From positions 37,768,231-37,832,230 of the forward strand of contig CM046457.1 in the NCBI GenBank assembly GCA_025506515.1: 64,000 bases of DNA, read 5' to 3'. The notes beneath the pieces were generated by a model that saw only the letters and a program-made list of their open reading frames with translations, was not told the origin of the DNA and searched no databases. Source of the DNA: Flaveria trinervia. Its lineage: Eukaryota; Streptophyta; Magnoliopsida; Asterales; Asteraceae. Position 1 is the stretch's first letter, and the number at the start of each line of letters is the position of its first letter. A program made the translations under genes and the position numbers. Positions 10,458-20,820 of this stretch are shown here, piece by piece.

Positions 10458-11450
10458 CTAGCACAAAATTAGATGGTAACTCAAAAGATGTGGAGGAATC
10501 AGAGATCTCATCAGCATTTATTGTGGATGGAACTGCTGAAGCTACAGGAACATCAAATTTAGCAGACACAGGCAGGTGGTCACTAAACTTGAATAGGTGA
10601 GTATTGATATTATCATCATCATCATCATCAATACCATCAGGTGGAAGACATGCTGCAGAAGATGATTTATCCACATGATCTGCAACAGCTGGAGGTTGAT
10701 AAGGAACATATTGCAGTATGTCCAAATCAAACAACTCCACAGGGTTTTGTGGAATCTTGTCCATAGGAGATTCATTAAACTTCACATGCAAAGTCTCTTC
10801 AACTATCTTTGTTCTACAGTTGAAGACTCTGTATGCCTTGCAAGTAGATGAATAACCAACAAAATACCCTGCATCCACCTTAGGATCAAATTTTTGGAGT
10901 TGATCCTTTGTGTTGAGAATAAAACAGGGACACCCAAATGCTTTGAAAAATGAAATTAGAGAAGCCAAGTGATGGAGAACTTCATATGGAGACTTCATTA
11001 ACCTCTGATTTACTAAGACTCTATTCTGCACATAGCAAGTTGTGTTAACAGCTTCAGCCCAAAAGGTCAGTGGCAAACCAGAGTCGGCCAGCATGGACCT
11101 TGCAGCTTCAATTAGGGTCCTGTTCTTCCTCTCCACTGCTCCATTTTGTTTTGGAGTCCGTGGTATGCTAAACTGCCTTTTGATTCCCTTTGAAAGATAG
11201 AAGTCATCAAGTGTATGGTTTCTGAATTCAGTTCCATTGTCACTCCTAATACACTTGACTGGAAGGGAATACTACTTCTCAACATACAACACAAAGTGAA
11301 TAATCTTCTGAGCAACCTCATCCTTTGAATGTAGAAAGAAAGTCCATACAAATCTAGAGTAATCATCCACAATTACCAGACAGTATTTCTTCTTTGCCAT
11401 GCTCATTACTCTCACAGGACCAAATAGATCCATATGCAGTAATGCAAGCA
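10458..11450 (-). pseudogene. Element B integrase core and C-terminal linker
   Basis: The integrase core runs through DDYSRF-like and SDNGTEF-like segments (with frame breaks and a substituted codon near 11270 and 11120), then ERKNRTLIEAARSML, FWAEAVN, FGCPCF and GYFVGYSS. It is followed by the acidic, low-complexity linker LDILQYVPYQ and DDDDDD (open from 11136 to 10426). The linker ends abruptly at FELPS, where the RT deletion joins RNase H. Integrase in this copy is interrupted and cannot be made as one protein. Confidence 0.82.
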
Positions 11451-12079
11451 GGCAGTGGACTTAGGCTCTTCAATAGGAGGAATGAGACTTTGTGTTGTTT
11501 TCCTTTTAAACAAGCAGTGCAGGTTTCATCACAGCGGAACTCCTTTATTGGTAAGCCTCTAACTAAACTATTGTGGATTAGCTGATTCATGTTTTTGAAA
11601 TTTACATGACCCAGCCTTCTGTGCCACAGTTTAGATTCTTGAGAAGAGGCTTTGGAAAATAGGCAAGGATTGCTTCTGAGATCTATTTTCTTGAAAAGAT
11701 CTAAGGCATACACTCTTCCTGTCCTGTTGGCTCTCAGGAGAGTGTGATCATCCAACACCTTATCAATCATATGCAGAACTTTGGATGACAGAATCCTACA
11801 GTTCTGACTGGTGAAAAGGGCAACATGGCCTTTATCACACATTTGACTGACACTCAAGAGATTGTACTTGAGATTTTCCACAAGATTAACATCATCAAAC
11901 TTTATTTCTCCATTGGAGACAAAGCCGTTGCCAATGATGTAACCCCTAGCATCATTGCCAAAAGAAACAAACCCCTTCTTTCCTTGAGAGTAGTCATGAA
12001 GAAGAGAGCTGTTCCCAGTCATGTGCATAGATCCCCCACTGTCTACATACCAGATGCTACTTTGGCATGTTGAAGAACC
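11451..12079 (-). pseudogene. Element B protease and GAG-pre-integrase zinc domain
   Basis: The protease active site is intact as WYVDSGGSMHM, followed by FVSFGNDARGYIIG and LLSVSQMCDKGH. The zinc domain of integrase follows as LWHRRLGHVN and CTACLKGKQ. An open frame of about 240 codons (11363-12085) covers both and then breaks before the integrase core. It starts right after a splice-acceptor-like AG and is in a different frame from gag. Confidence 0.88.
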
Positions 12080-12108
12080 CTGCAATTATAAACAATCAGT
12101 TAGTTTTG
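12080..12108 (-). promoter_or_regulatory. Gag/pol boundary with 3'-splice-site-like sequence (element B)
   Basis: Minus strand: CTAAC (12099-12103), gag stop TGA, T-rich stretch, then TTGCAG ending at 12080 and GG at the start of the protease frame. Protease is one base out of frame with gag here, unlike the frame offset in C. Confidence 0.42.
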
Positions 12109-14812
12109 GAGACCCAAACCTTTTTGGTTTTGGGCCTGGTCTCATCAACAGATGGTAAACTAACAGGTTTGATGGAAACAACAGCCTGAGAGGAAGAAGA
12201 TGGTGAAGATGAGGAATCCTTTGGCTTGGACCTCCTTTTCTGTGGTTTCAACATAGGAACATCTAATTGGTTAACTCTTCCTAATAGATGTTGAACCATC
12301 ATAACCAGCTGTGTCTGATTTTGTGATAAAGCTTTCAGCTCATCAGACACATTGCCATTAGAGTTTGATAAGTTCCTATGTTGCACCTTCTTCTTCTGAG
12401 CAATCTCAGCTGTTCCTGTTTAACCCCTTCCTTTTTGATTTCTTTATGGACTTAAGGGTTACAGGATTTGATGTTGCTAATACAAATGTGGTCTCAAACT
12501 CAGTTTTCATTTTAAGCATTTTCTCTTTAATTTCCTCTTTATGTTTGAGTTTGGATCCTCTTTTGTACCAGCAATCATCTGTAAGATGATTGAACAAACC
12601 ACATACTTCACATGGTTTCTTCTTCATCTTATGTTGATCATCAACTAAAGAGGATGAAACAACTGAAGACTTGCTCTTCAGTGCTTTGAAAGCATTGTTT
12701 TCTTTCTTGACTTCCTCTTTAGTAGTCTTCAAACTCTTTCTACTGACAGTTTTCTTCTTTTCAGTACTGACAGTAGTTGGAGTTTGAACTTTAGGTGTTA
12801 AATCATGCTCTCCAGTCCTCTCAGGACTTTCAGAATTAACTCCTGAGTTGATCAACACATTGATCATGTGAGTGTCAGCAGTGGAACCATCAACATCAGC
12901 TGATAGGTTCTGAGAGGACTTAGTGCTGACTTCTACTTCTGATTGTGCTATATCAGAAAGTAGATCACATGATGAAATGGATTGGTTATTGCTTTCACCA
13001 TCAGATTCTACCTCTGCTCTGGGAGTAAAATCTGTATGTGGAGCAGTGTGATTGTAACCAATGCCAAACTTCACATTGGAAGCAGATTGATTACTAAGAA
13101 GCATTTCAAAACCTTTGCATGATTGTACCCATCGATCACACTCTACCTGGGTGACTGCAAGGGTTTCTTTGAGATCTTTGTACTTCTCTAGAAGTACCTC
13201 TTCCCTAGCCTTATAATCTGTGATTTGGCATTTAAGTTTGTAAATCTCATCATTCTTTTCATTAAGCACAAACTCAAATTCAGCTTTTCTTTTGGAAATT
13301 GTTTGTTCTAGCTCAATGTTCTTGTTAACCAAAGCTACATTTGCTTCTCTAATAGATGCAAATGCTGCTATGCATGTTTCAGAACATAATTTGGCTTTTG
13401 CCTCAGAGGATACATGTGACACCTTTGGTGTAGAGGCATTAGTGGATGAAGTATCAGCAGAATCCAAAGCCATAAGAGCTAGATTTCCAAAGGGACTGTC
13501 ACCACCATGTTGACCAGCACCAGTGAACAGTTGTTCATGACCAGACAAATCATCTAGTGAACTGCTCCAGTCAACAACTCTTGGGGTGAGGAAGTTGTGT
13601 TGTTGAGGTTGAGTTTGTTTATGAGATTGGGAAGATTGTGGTTCAGGCAATGCTTGTGGTTGTTATGCAATTGGAGCTTGAACAGGATTTGGTTGAGGCA
13701 TATAATAGCAGGGATAAGGATATGACATTTGACCCTGGGGAACAAAGTATGCAGGAGACCTAGGATGTGAATGATGACCAGAACCAACAGGATGTTGCCC
13801 TCTGTTTTGTGGACTAGTACTAGGAAAAGTCACAAAGGGTGCAGAAGAGTTAGATCCAGTTGATCTACACTCTCTTGCAAAGTGTCCCAGCCTTTGGCAT
13901 TGTGACACCTCAACTTACTCTTGTCAAAACCAACTTTGGTTTTGCCAGAGAGTCCAGGAAATTTCCTGCCAGTTCTCTTATAGAACTTCTGAGATCTGAT
14001 ATTAATCAATGCCATTTGGCTAAGAATATCTATCTCTTCTAGATCATCATCAGCAATTCCTTTCAAATCATCCATGATGAAGCATAGATTGTCACTATTA
14101 CAGCCAGAATGACTCTCAATACCAACAAATGCATGATCAGAACTATTTGAAGAGAAATCAATATGCTGATCATAATTGCTTTCAGATGCAGCATATTCTG
14201 ACTCATGACCAACCAAGGCAGTATTCCCTGGTACAAAGTCATGAGTGAGCTTTCCTGATGAGGACAGTTTTCTCTTCTGCTCTATCTCTCTTTCGAATGT
14301 AAGCAGTTTCCCATGAAGTTGGGTGAGAGATAGGCTATCCAGATTTGCACTGGAGCATAGGACAATAGTGTATGTGTCCCATCTCTCAGGAAGTTATCTG
14401 AGGAACCTGTTATTCATCTGGTTATTGGTGTATTCCTGTTTCACCATTTTCAGCTCAGAGATCAAGCAGGAAAAACGCTCAAACTGTTGAGTCAGTGTCT
14501 CACCCTTTCTATGAGAGAATGTCTCATATTGTTGGGCAAGGATTTCTCTGTTGTTTGCTAAGACCTCATCTGTGCCACCGAATTGTTCCTTCAGGGCATT
14601 CCAGAGATCATGAGCAGTTTCATGATGCATAAGCCCTGAATAGATTTCATTAGGCAGTGCCATGGCCAGAATTCCATGGTCTTTAGCATCAATCTCAAAC
14701 AGTTTCTGATCTTCATCAGAGTATTGTTCCTTCTTCTTCGGAACCATTTGATCGGTTTCCGGATTGTTCACCATAGGCTTATGTGGTCCGTGTACCACAG
14801 ATGTCCAACAAC
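12096..14812 (-). pseudogene. Element B gag, N-terminus deleted
   Basis: Gag forms the particle and binds RNA. Coding starts inside gag at SVVHGPHKP; the first ~50 residues, leader and primer site are deleted. Blocks in order: QYSDEDQKLFEIDAK, ALPNEIYSGLMHHET, FERFSCLISEL, MDDLKGIADDDLEE, a CCHC knuckle region around 13900 (HFARECRS), a Pro/Gln-rich stretch, a coiled coil (LKCQITDYKAREEVLLEKYK), FGIGYNHTAP, a Ser/Thr-rich acidic part, a second CCHC knuckle CEVCGLFNHLTDDCW, and KVWVSKTN before the stop. Frame breaks lie near 14390, 14220, 13850, 13655 and 12400. The 414-codon frame 12406-13650 is the longest intact piece. Confidence 0.88.
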
Positions 14813-15064
14813 CTCTTCAGCTGTTGTGACAATATCTGATACTTTGGTCTTCAGCACTTGTGTCTTCAGACTTTGTCTTCAGCACTTGTTTCTTCAGACT
14901 TTGTCTTCAGCACTTGTGTCTTCAGACTTTGTCTTTAGACTTTGTGTCTTCAGACTTTGTAATCAGCTGTTGTCTTCAGCTGTTGTGGTCTTCAGTAGTT
15001 GTTGTGATGTCTGTGGGACTTAAAGGTTTTTCTGATCCGGCTCATTGGTTCTTTTGGTCCAACA
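14813..15064 (-). repeat. Element B 5' LTR remnant (outer 250 bp)
   Basis: It ends GGTCCAACA, the reverse complement of the copia LTR start TGTTGGACC, and consists of CTTCAGCACTTGTG / CTTCAGACTTTGT units. It joins gag directly at about 14812, so the rest of the LTR, primer site, leader and gag start were removed in one deletion. The GTCTGTGGGACTTAAAGG end matches the LTR of element F more closely than that of C. Confidence 0.82.
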
Positions 15065-15069
15065 TCTAT
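15065..15069. repeat. Target-site duplication TCTAT, right copy (element B)
   Basis: It directly follows the right LTR end CCAACA and matches 2718-2722. Confidence 0.85.
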
Positions 15070-16852
15070 CTTTTCTTTATAACTATGCTCATTTTGTTTT
15101 AGTACCCTATTAGCCTCAGTGCACAGTTGCAAATCTTTTACTAAGTTATCATTATGATCTAATAACCTAGTAAATTTTTCATCTATGCTATTCCTAAAAG
15201 TATCACAATCAGAACAAGCATGATTATTAAACATTTGGTCAGTAGTACTTACCTGAGTTGATTCAGAAGAGTTAGCCATCAACGCAGCATCAGATGTCTC
15301 TAGTTCTGGTGATTCTGTCTTTTCTGTCTTTGACGTGGTAGTATCCTCTTTAGGTTGGTAACTGACCTCGGTTGCAGTTGCTTCTTCACTATGTGACATT
15401 GCTATCTCAACTGCTAGATCTCCTTCACTAGCGGAATCACTGTCAATATCTTCTACACTTGCAATGTTTGATTCCCCTGGTGAGACAAACCTAAAGCTCC
15501 AATCCTGTCCTTCATCATCATGAGCAGTCAAGGCTTTTGGATCCTTGTTTGATGAGGTAGAACTGGTAGCTTGCTTGTCTTGACGAGTGAAGGACGAGAA
15601 TGGGTTCCCGTTACCCATCTTCTTAGGCTTGACACATTCTCTTTTGAAGTGCCCCTTCTCTCCACAGTTGAAGCAGGTCACTTTGCTCTTGTCAAAGCCG
15701 AATGTGGTTTCCTTAGTTGCTACTAAGTTCGTCCGGTTTGTTTTACAAACTTCTTTGCCCTCCGGATAGCACTGGCTAAAGCCCACATTATATCCATTCT
15801 ATCAAGCTCTATTTCGTCCACCTGCTCGTAGTCCTCGTCTGCCAAATCGCAGTTTCCAATCTTTCCAGCAACCAGTTCATCATAAGAATGAACCACTGCT
15901 GCCAAAAGATCCATGTGCTCTCGAGCTACTTCCATAGTCACATTACTGAGGTTCTCGGTCTTCAGTCTAGTAGCATTCGCTTCAGATCCAATGTATTGGG
16001 TACAAGAAGACCCTGACATTTCTAAACCTGAAGGAGGTGCATGTGTAGGACCCGATGAGCTAGACACAAATGCAGTCTGGAGAGGTGCTCCAGATGTCTT
16101 AGCTTGAGGCGTGGCATTGTATAAAGCAAGATTTTGATTGTACGTAGACTTCTGAGCTCTGTACTTCATTCTAAGTGATTCTTCTCGCAACTTAAGAATG
16201 AAGTCATTAATATCCAGTTTTGACAGCATTCCATTCTGTCTAAGATTAGACACGAATGAAACCCATTTTTCAGGCAACCGTCTGCAAAATTAGTAACTTT
16301 CTCTTCCATGGTAGTAGCCACTCCATGTGTATGCAGTTCACTCATCAGATGGTAGAATCTATCTATAACATCGTCCAAACTCTCGTTTCCCATCGATGAG
16401 AAGTTTTCGAATTCCTTCTTTAACTCCTTAGCCTTGATTGCCTTCAACGAGGCATTCCCGTCGTACCTCTTTTCTAGCTCATCCCATAGTTTCTTGGACT
16501 GCTTATTCTCTGAGTACTGGTGGAATATGTCTTTAGGGATAGACTGTGTAATCAATGCATAGACCCTCTTCTCTGCATTATATTTGACTTTCTGCGCGTC
16601 TGCCATCCCTCCTAAGGTTAACTTTACTCCATCGGCTCCCACCGGCGTACTATATCCAATCTCGATGGCTTCCCACAGATTCAGATCCACTCCATTGAGG
16701 TAGATCTCAAAACGTTGTTTCCAGTGGGGAAACTCATCTAAAGTTAAAAGCTTTGGTGGTTTATTATGATTACCCGCCTCACTCTCAAGTAACAGCAGGT
16801 TCTGGATCCTAGAGTCCTTCCCAGCAGTAAAGGCTGACATTTGATCTTCCAT
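15070..16852 (-). pseudogene. Element A gag, N-terminal part
   Basis: It starts at 16852 (MEDQMSAF). The UBN2-type Gag core is visible as WKQRFEIYLNG, LWEAIEIGY, LWDELEKRYDG and DRFYHLMSEL. A zinc knuckle CFNCGEKGHFKREC follows (about 15640-15685), then acidic Ser/Thr-rich sequence and the start of a coiled coil (LVKDLQLCTEANRVL). Frame breaks occur near 16280 and 15780. At 15070 the coil is cut by the insertion of element B and resumes at 2722. Together the two halves give a long Gag with two knuckles and a coil between them. Confidence 0.88.
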
Positions 16853-17329
16853 TGTGAGTAACTTTAAGTCTAATAAACAATTGTCACTGGGGCGACTGAA
16901 GGGCGCGAATGGACTAGTCGTGCGTATGAACTCTACGACTGGTTCAATCGTGCGGCTGAACTTAGTGATTAGCTAAGTCGTGCGAATGAATCTGATGCGT
17001 ATGAACAGTACGACCGAACGGTTCAATCGTACGAATGGAGATACGACTATGTCCAATCATGCGTCTAAGCAATGCGAATGAGGTCCAGTCGTGCGAATGG
17101 CTCACTCGTGCGACTGAAGCTGCTGTTATGCGAAAATTTCTAGGTTAAACATGTTTTAGCCGTAAAAATTTGAACTTTCTCGAGGTTTAATTGCCTAAGT
17201 CCGCCGAAACCAAACTTTGATGAGCAGGGAACGTCCAAGATCACTTTTGACACAAAAGATTGTGTTTTTAGTGCAAAAACACAAACTTTTATCAATCTTG
17301 ATTGAATCACACGTAATCAAGAGCCAATG
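16853..17329 (-). other. Element A untranslated leader with TCGTGCGA-type motifs
   Basis: This region lies between the primer site and gag. From about 16895 to 17125 it carries many copies of a short motif, CAGTCGTGCGAATG, CAATCGTGCGGCTG, AGTCGTGCGAATGA and similar, the same words found in the LTR of A. The remaining 200 bp show nothing recognisable. Confidence 0.7.
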
Positions 17330-17341
17330 GCTCTGATACCA
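17330..17341 (-). other. Primer-binding site of element A
   Basis: Minus strand TGGTATCAGAGC, complementary to the 3' end of plant initiator tRNA-Met, two bases from the LTR end at 17344. Confidence 0.85.
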
Positions 17342-17608
17342 CTTGTTAGGACCTATTATTTGAACGAAGTACCTAGAGATTAGCGTGTAAACCAGATCAA
17401 ATAGTGCGGAATCCTATTTGATTGGCGATCCAATCAGTGAGAACACACGAAGAATTAATCATGAATTGAAACTAACGTTAGAAATCGATTGGGAATCGAT
17501 CTAATGTGTTCTGTGAACTTGGAGAACGAATTGGGAGGTTTCTGGACGGCTAGGGTACGTCTGGAATCGTAATTGATCGAGAGTTTTTATTTTTCACGAA
17601 TTGAGTTG

Positions 17609-17618
17609 TATTTATAGG
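17609..17618 (-). promoter_or_regulatory. TATA box in element A LTR
   Basis: CCTATAAATA on the minus strand, about 450 bp into the LTR and directly downstream of the TCGTGCGA motif cluster, as expected for the U3 promoter. Confidence 0.6.
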
Positions 17619-17629
17619 TTGGTATTATT

Positions 17630-17830
17630 CAATCGTGCGATCGAACCATTAGTATGGTTCAATCGTGCGATTGAACCATGCGGTTGATTCATTCGCACGA
17701 CTGAGTGTTCAGTCGTGCGACTGAGCCAATCTTATGTTACAATCATACGACTGATCCAGTCTCCTGGTTCAGTCGTGCGACTGAGTCATTCGTATGAAGG
17801 TGTTATGGTCCATTCGCATGGGCCATTCAC
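17630..17830. repeat. TCGTGCGA palindrome cluster in element A LTR
   Basis: There are about eight units such as CAATCGTGCGATTG, CAGTCGTGCGACTG, CATTCGCACGACTG and CATTCGTATG, most preceded or followed by GGTTC or GAG. The best units have 7-bp arms TCAGTCG/CGACTGA around TG. Confidence 0.85.
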
Positions 17831-18067
17831 ATGATAACTTCATTATTTTAAGTTTGAATGTATTAATTAGTAAACATTATTTGTAAACATTCAACCAATC
17901 ACTAACCTAACTAATTAATTTAATATCAACTTATTAATGAAATATTAATCATTACAAACCACAAACACCCAATATCATTTCATTAATCATATCAAATTAC
18001 ACCAGAATCAGATAAACAAGATCTATTACATTTCATATCATGATCTAGGGACATACATGTATCAACA

Positions 18068-18481
18068 TCCATCGATGCAATCGAGACTGATTCAAGAGGC
18101 ACATTTATAGTTGTTTAATATTTTGATAAATGGCTATGAGTTGTTATTTTATTATATATTAATGATATATATAGGGTCTCTTTCAGGACTATTAAATATC
18201 GTCAGAACCGTGAGACCCAATATCAACCATTGATTATAATAAAATAATTTTCTTTTTATTTATTAATAGAGGTAAGAATGTAAATTAACATCTAAATGAT
18301 TTGTAACTTCCTAATTAATCTAATTTATTTTAGGTAATTTAAATAATTTGAATATAAAATATTTTCTATATCATTGTAGATTTTTCATATATTAAGCGAA
18401 AATCAAGAGTTGCATGTAACCAACTCTGTCAAATATGCATTTGATAATAATTTTGACATCAAGATTATTTGAATATCATTG
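18068..18481. other. Unassigned AT-rich intergenic stretch
   Basis: There is no open frame and no similarity to the elements around it. A GGGTCTC / GAGACCC inverted repeat spans about 18174-18217. This may be the original target DNA or part of a small nonautonomous element; no terminal repeats were recognised. Confidence 0.5.
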
Positions 18482-19059
18482 TGTAACACCCGGTTATTTA
18501 TTATTTTGAAGCCGACAAAAGAAGAAAAAGAAATAAAGTCCAAAGTCGAGGGACCAAACTGGCCAACGAAAGAAAGTTGGGTGAGTGGGGGTATTTAAAG
18601 AGAGAGGGCAGCCCTTACCCTCTCCCCACACCCACAAATCAACCAAAAGAAGAGAGAAAAGGGAGAAAAGGGGTCTCGAGCTTGGTTCGAGTGGATTCGA
18701 GCATGGAAAATCATCGAGTAGCGGGTCAAATCGAAGCTCTTCTTGTTGTGTTTGTTTGTGTGAGTTTTAGGACCCCTCTTTTACATGTTTTTGAATGATT
18801 TGGGGCTGGAACACATCTGAAAATTGGGTTTTTTGTGTGTGTGTTTGACCCGTTTATGTATGTGTGGGTATGGGTATGTGTATGTGTCGCTTAGGTCTTT
18901 ACTTTGAGCTTGTGTGTGCTTGAATGGTGTTGTGGTATGCATTCCTAAGGTTTAGAATGGTCGATTTGGGCATAGAACAGGTTTAGATGAGCTTGGAGGT
19001 CGAAAATGGCAGATTGGGTTCGGGTTGAACTGCATTCTGCACCAGCTAGGGCTATGCGA

Positions 19060-19325
19060 CCGAATGGAGGCCATACAACCGATATAGGTGCGATTGAGGT
19101 TCATTCGCATGACTGAGACCCCAGTCGCATAAATGCTCATCCACATTAGTTCCGTCCGCATTAGGTCCATTCGCATGGGACTCATCCGCATTGAGTCCAT
19201 TCTCACTAGTTTCATTCGCACGATTGGGTGTTCATCCGCATAGGCGTTCATCCGCATTGATCTAATCGCATGATCTTTAGTCGCCTGAAGGCCATGCGAC
19301 TGAAGGGTGCCCATACGCCCAAGTA
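19060..19325. repeat. TCGCATG-type motif cluster in G LTR 1
   Basis: Repeated short words such as CATTCGCATGACTGAG, CAGTCGCATAAATG, TCATCCGCATTGAG and CATGCGACTGAAGG, about one every 20 bp. They resemble the TCGTGCGACTGA words in copia element A. Confidence 0.8.
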
Positions 19326-19812
19326 GGGCTGGTGTACCCGATGGAAGTGTAGTTTAATTACTGACTTTCGGGGAAAAGTGCAGATGTAAGTTTCGACGTG
19401 AAAGTTCCCGTAAGTTCATGTAAGATGACTGTTGAGGCCTTAGAGAGTATTTTGGGCATGATGTTGCATGATTATGCATGATGTATGTTTGATGTTGCCT
19501 TTTATGATGATGATGACGGTGTATGTTATGTTCGTTGTTATGATGTGTGTTTATCTTTCCTGTGGCTTTACGTGTTATGTTAATGAATGAAAGTATTATG
19601 TAACGTAAAGTGAAAGGTAATGAAAGAGGAACATGAAGTAAGAATGCATGCATTAATGAATAATGAAGTAATGAAAGTCTTGCAAGCTTGTATGTCGGGA
19701 CACGCCATTAAAAGGTGTTAGCCCAACGATGTGTGGGTTCGCTACCCCGGGAGGATGCACATTGGGGTCTTTCTTTGTGATTGACCATTTGTATGGAACC
19801 AGTGTTGCTTGC

Positions 19813-20013
19813 CTTAGGTACTGTGGCCAAAGGTGTTGGGCACCGTGAATGAAGGTCTATGATAGGCTTAGGTCCAATACCATGAGCATGAAGGGCATAA
19901 CACATGACAATGGTATACCTGAACTTATCTTAGGTACTGTGGCCAGAGGTGCTAGGCACCATGAATGAAGGTCTATGATAGGCTTAGGCCTAGTATTATG
20001 AGCATGAAGGGTA
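19813..20013. repeat. 116-bp tandem repeat in G LTR 1 (two copies)
   Basis: Units begin CTTAGGTACTGTGGCC at 19813 and 19929 and include GGTCTATGATAGGCTTAGG. LTR 2 carries three copies of the related unit. Confidence 0.85.
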
Positions 20014-20474
20014 AAGTTCATGGTGTTGACAAAGGAAAAGATGTAATGACAAAAGAACGAATAATGAAGATAATAATGATATTATCTATGTATACTTATG
20101 ATGTATGATCGCATAAAAGTAAAGAACGGTTTTAATGAAAGATAAAGTATGTTTTATTTTATAAAACTAGAAATCACTCAGCAACACTGACTTTGATGTG
20201 TTTCCAGTTAGCAGGTAATGATTGTTGAGGATGGCACTAGGTGGCTACTCAGCTCTTTTGGGATGTCATCCATTATATAATGCTTTTGTGATGTAATGCA
20301 ACAATGATTTTATAACTGATTAACGATGTATTAATTTGCAAATGTTTTTATGATGAAATGGATGTTTTGTTTAAATGTTTCCACTGTAACGTTTTTATGT
20401 AATACGATTAAAATATACTTTTATGTGCGATGATCGACTAGCTGTAAGCGTCCCGGGAACGGGGCCTTACAAGT

Positions 20475-20486
20475 TGGTATCAGAGC
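20475..20486 (+). other. Primer-binding site of G copy 1
   Basis: TGGTATCAGAGC, three bases after the LTR end, complementary to plant initiator tRNA-Met. Confidence 0.85.
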
Positions 20487-20820
20487 CAAAGTTTAAGTGA
20501 AATGGGTAAATTTTCAAAATAAACCTTAACTTGAACTGAGAATGGGACGGAAAGGGAAGGGATGCAAATCTGAGTAGTTGCATGCCATCAGGTACTTTCG
20601 TAAAGTTAACTGGTATTATGTGCGCATGTGATGTGTTATGTGTTGTTTGTAGATTCAAATACTGATGTAGTCAGGATAGGTAATGCTCGGGGTGTGAAGA
20701 GTAAAGTAACTGGCTAATCACAACTGGCCACAGTAATTAGGGACTTACTATACTTGACATAAACTGAGTTGTTCCCTTGAAGGACTGTGTTGGTGTTTGA
20801 ATCTTTTAGTGTGCGTGTGA
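20487..20820 (+). other. Leader of G copy 1
   Basis: About 330 bp between primer site and gag, matching the leader of G copy 2 (46197-46530). No other feature seen. Confidence 0.7.

Larger units (their letters stand above)
2723..15064 (-). mobile_element. Ty1/copia retrotransposon B (SIRE-like), inserted in gag of A; defective
   Basis: Minus-strand order: 5' LTR remnant, gag, protease, integrase, RNase H, repeat spacer, extra ORF, 3' LTR remnant. RT is missing, the 5' LTR/leader/gag start is deleted, and the 3' LTR and extra ORF are cut by an Athila-like gypsy fragment with an associated deletion. Both outer LTR ends survive and are flanked by TCTAT, which shows insertion into gag of element A. 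It cannot be autonomous. Confidence 0.88.
1..18067 (-). mobile_element. Ty1/copia retrotransposon A, outer host element, partial
   Basis: Read on the minus strand this is 5' LTR (17344-18067), primer site, leader, gag, protease, integrase and an integrase-RT linker running off the left edge. RT, RNase H and the 3' LTR lie outside the window. Gag is interrupted by element B between 2723 and 15064; the two halves join at a 5-bp duplication TCTAT. The order protease before integrase is the Ty1/copia order. Its proteins clearly differ from those of the other copia copies here, so it is a separate lineage. Confidence 0.9.
17344..18067 (-). repeat. Element A 5' LTR
   Basis: On the minus strand it starts TGTTGATACATG and ends CCTAACA next to the primer site, giving TG...CA termini and about 724 bp. 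A TATA box CCTATAAATA lies at 17609-17618. Directly upstream of it (17630-17830) is a cluster of near-palindromes with arms CAGTCG/CGACTG around TG. The outer boundary at 18067 rests on the TG terminus and on the change to unrelated sequence, as the partner LTR is outside the window. Confidence 0.75.
18482..20471 (+). repeat. Ty3/gypsy family G, LTR 1
   Basis: It starts TGTAACACCCGG and ends GGGCCTTACA followed by a primer site, about 1.99 kb. The same LTR recurs at 21850 plus 44206-46180. It contains a cluster of TCGCATGAATG-type motifs (about 19060-19325), a two-unit 116-bp tandem repeat and a long region of ATG-rich simple sequence (19430-19680). Short frames within it are not genes. Confidence 0.88.

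Noticed and set aside
18068..18481. Helitron or MITE
   Set aside because: No TC...CTRR ends, no clear terminal inverted repeats or duplicated target could be recognised.
18577..18798. Short plus-strand ORFs near 18.6 kb
   Set aside because: They lie in the G LTR and are not conserved in frame with the sister LTR at 44.2 kb.
20475..20486. tRNA gene fragment
   Set aside because: Only the 12-base primer complement is present; no cloverleaf sequence around it.
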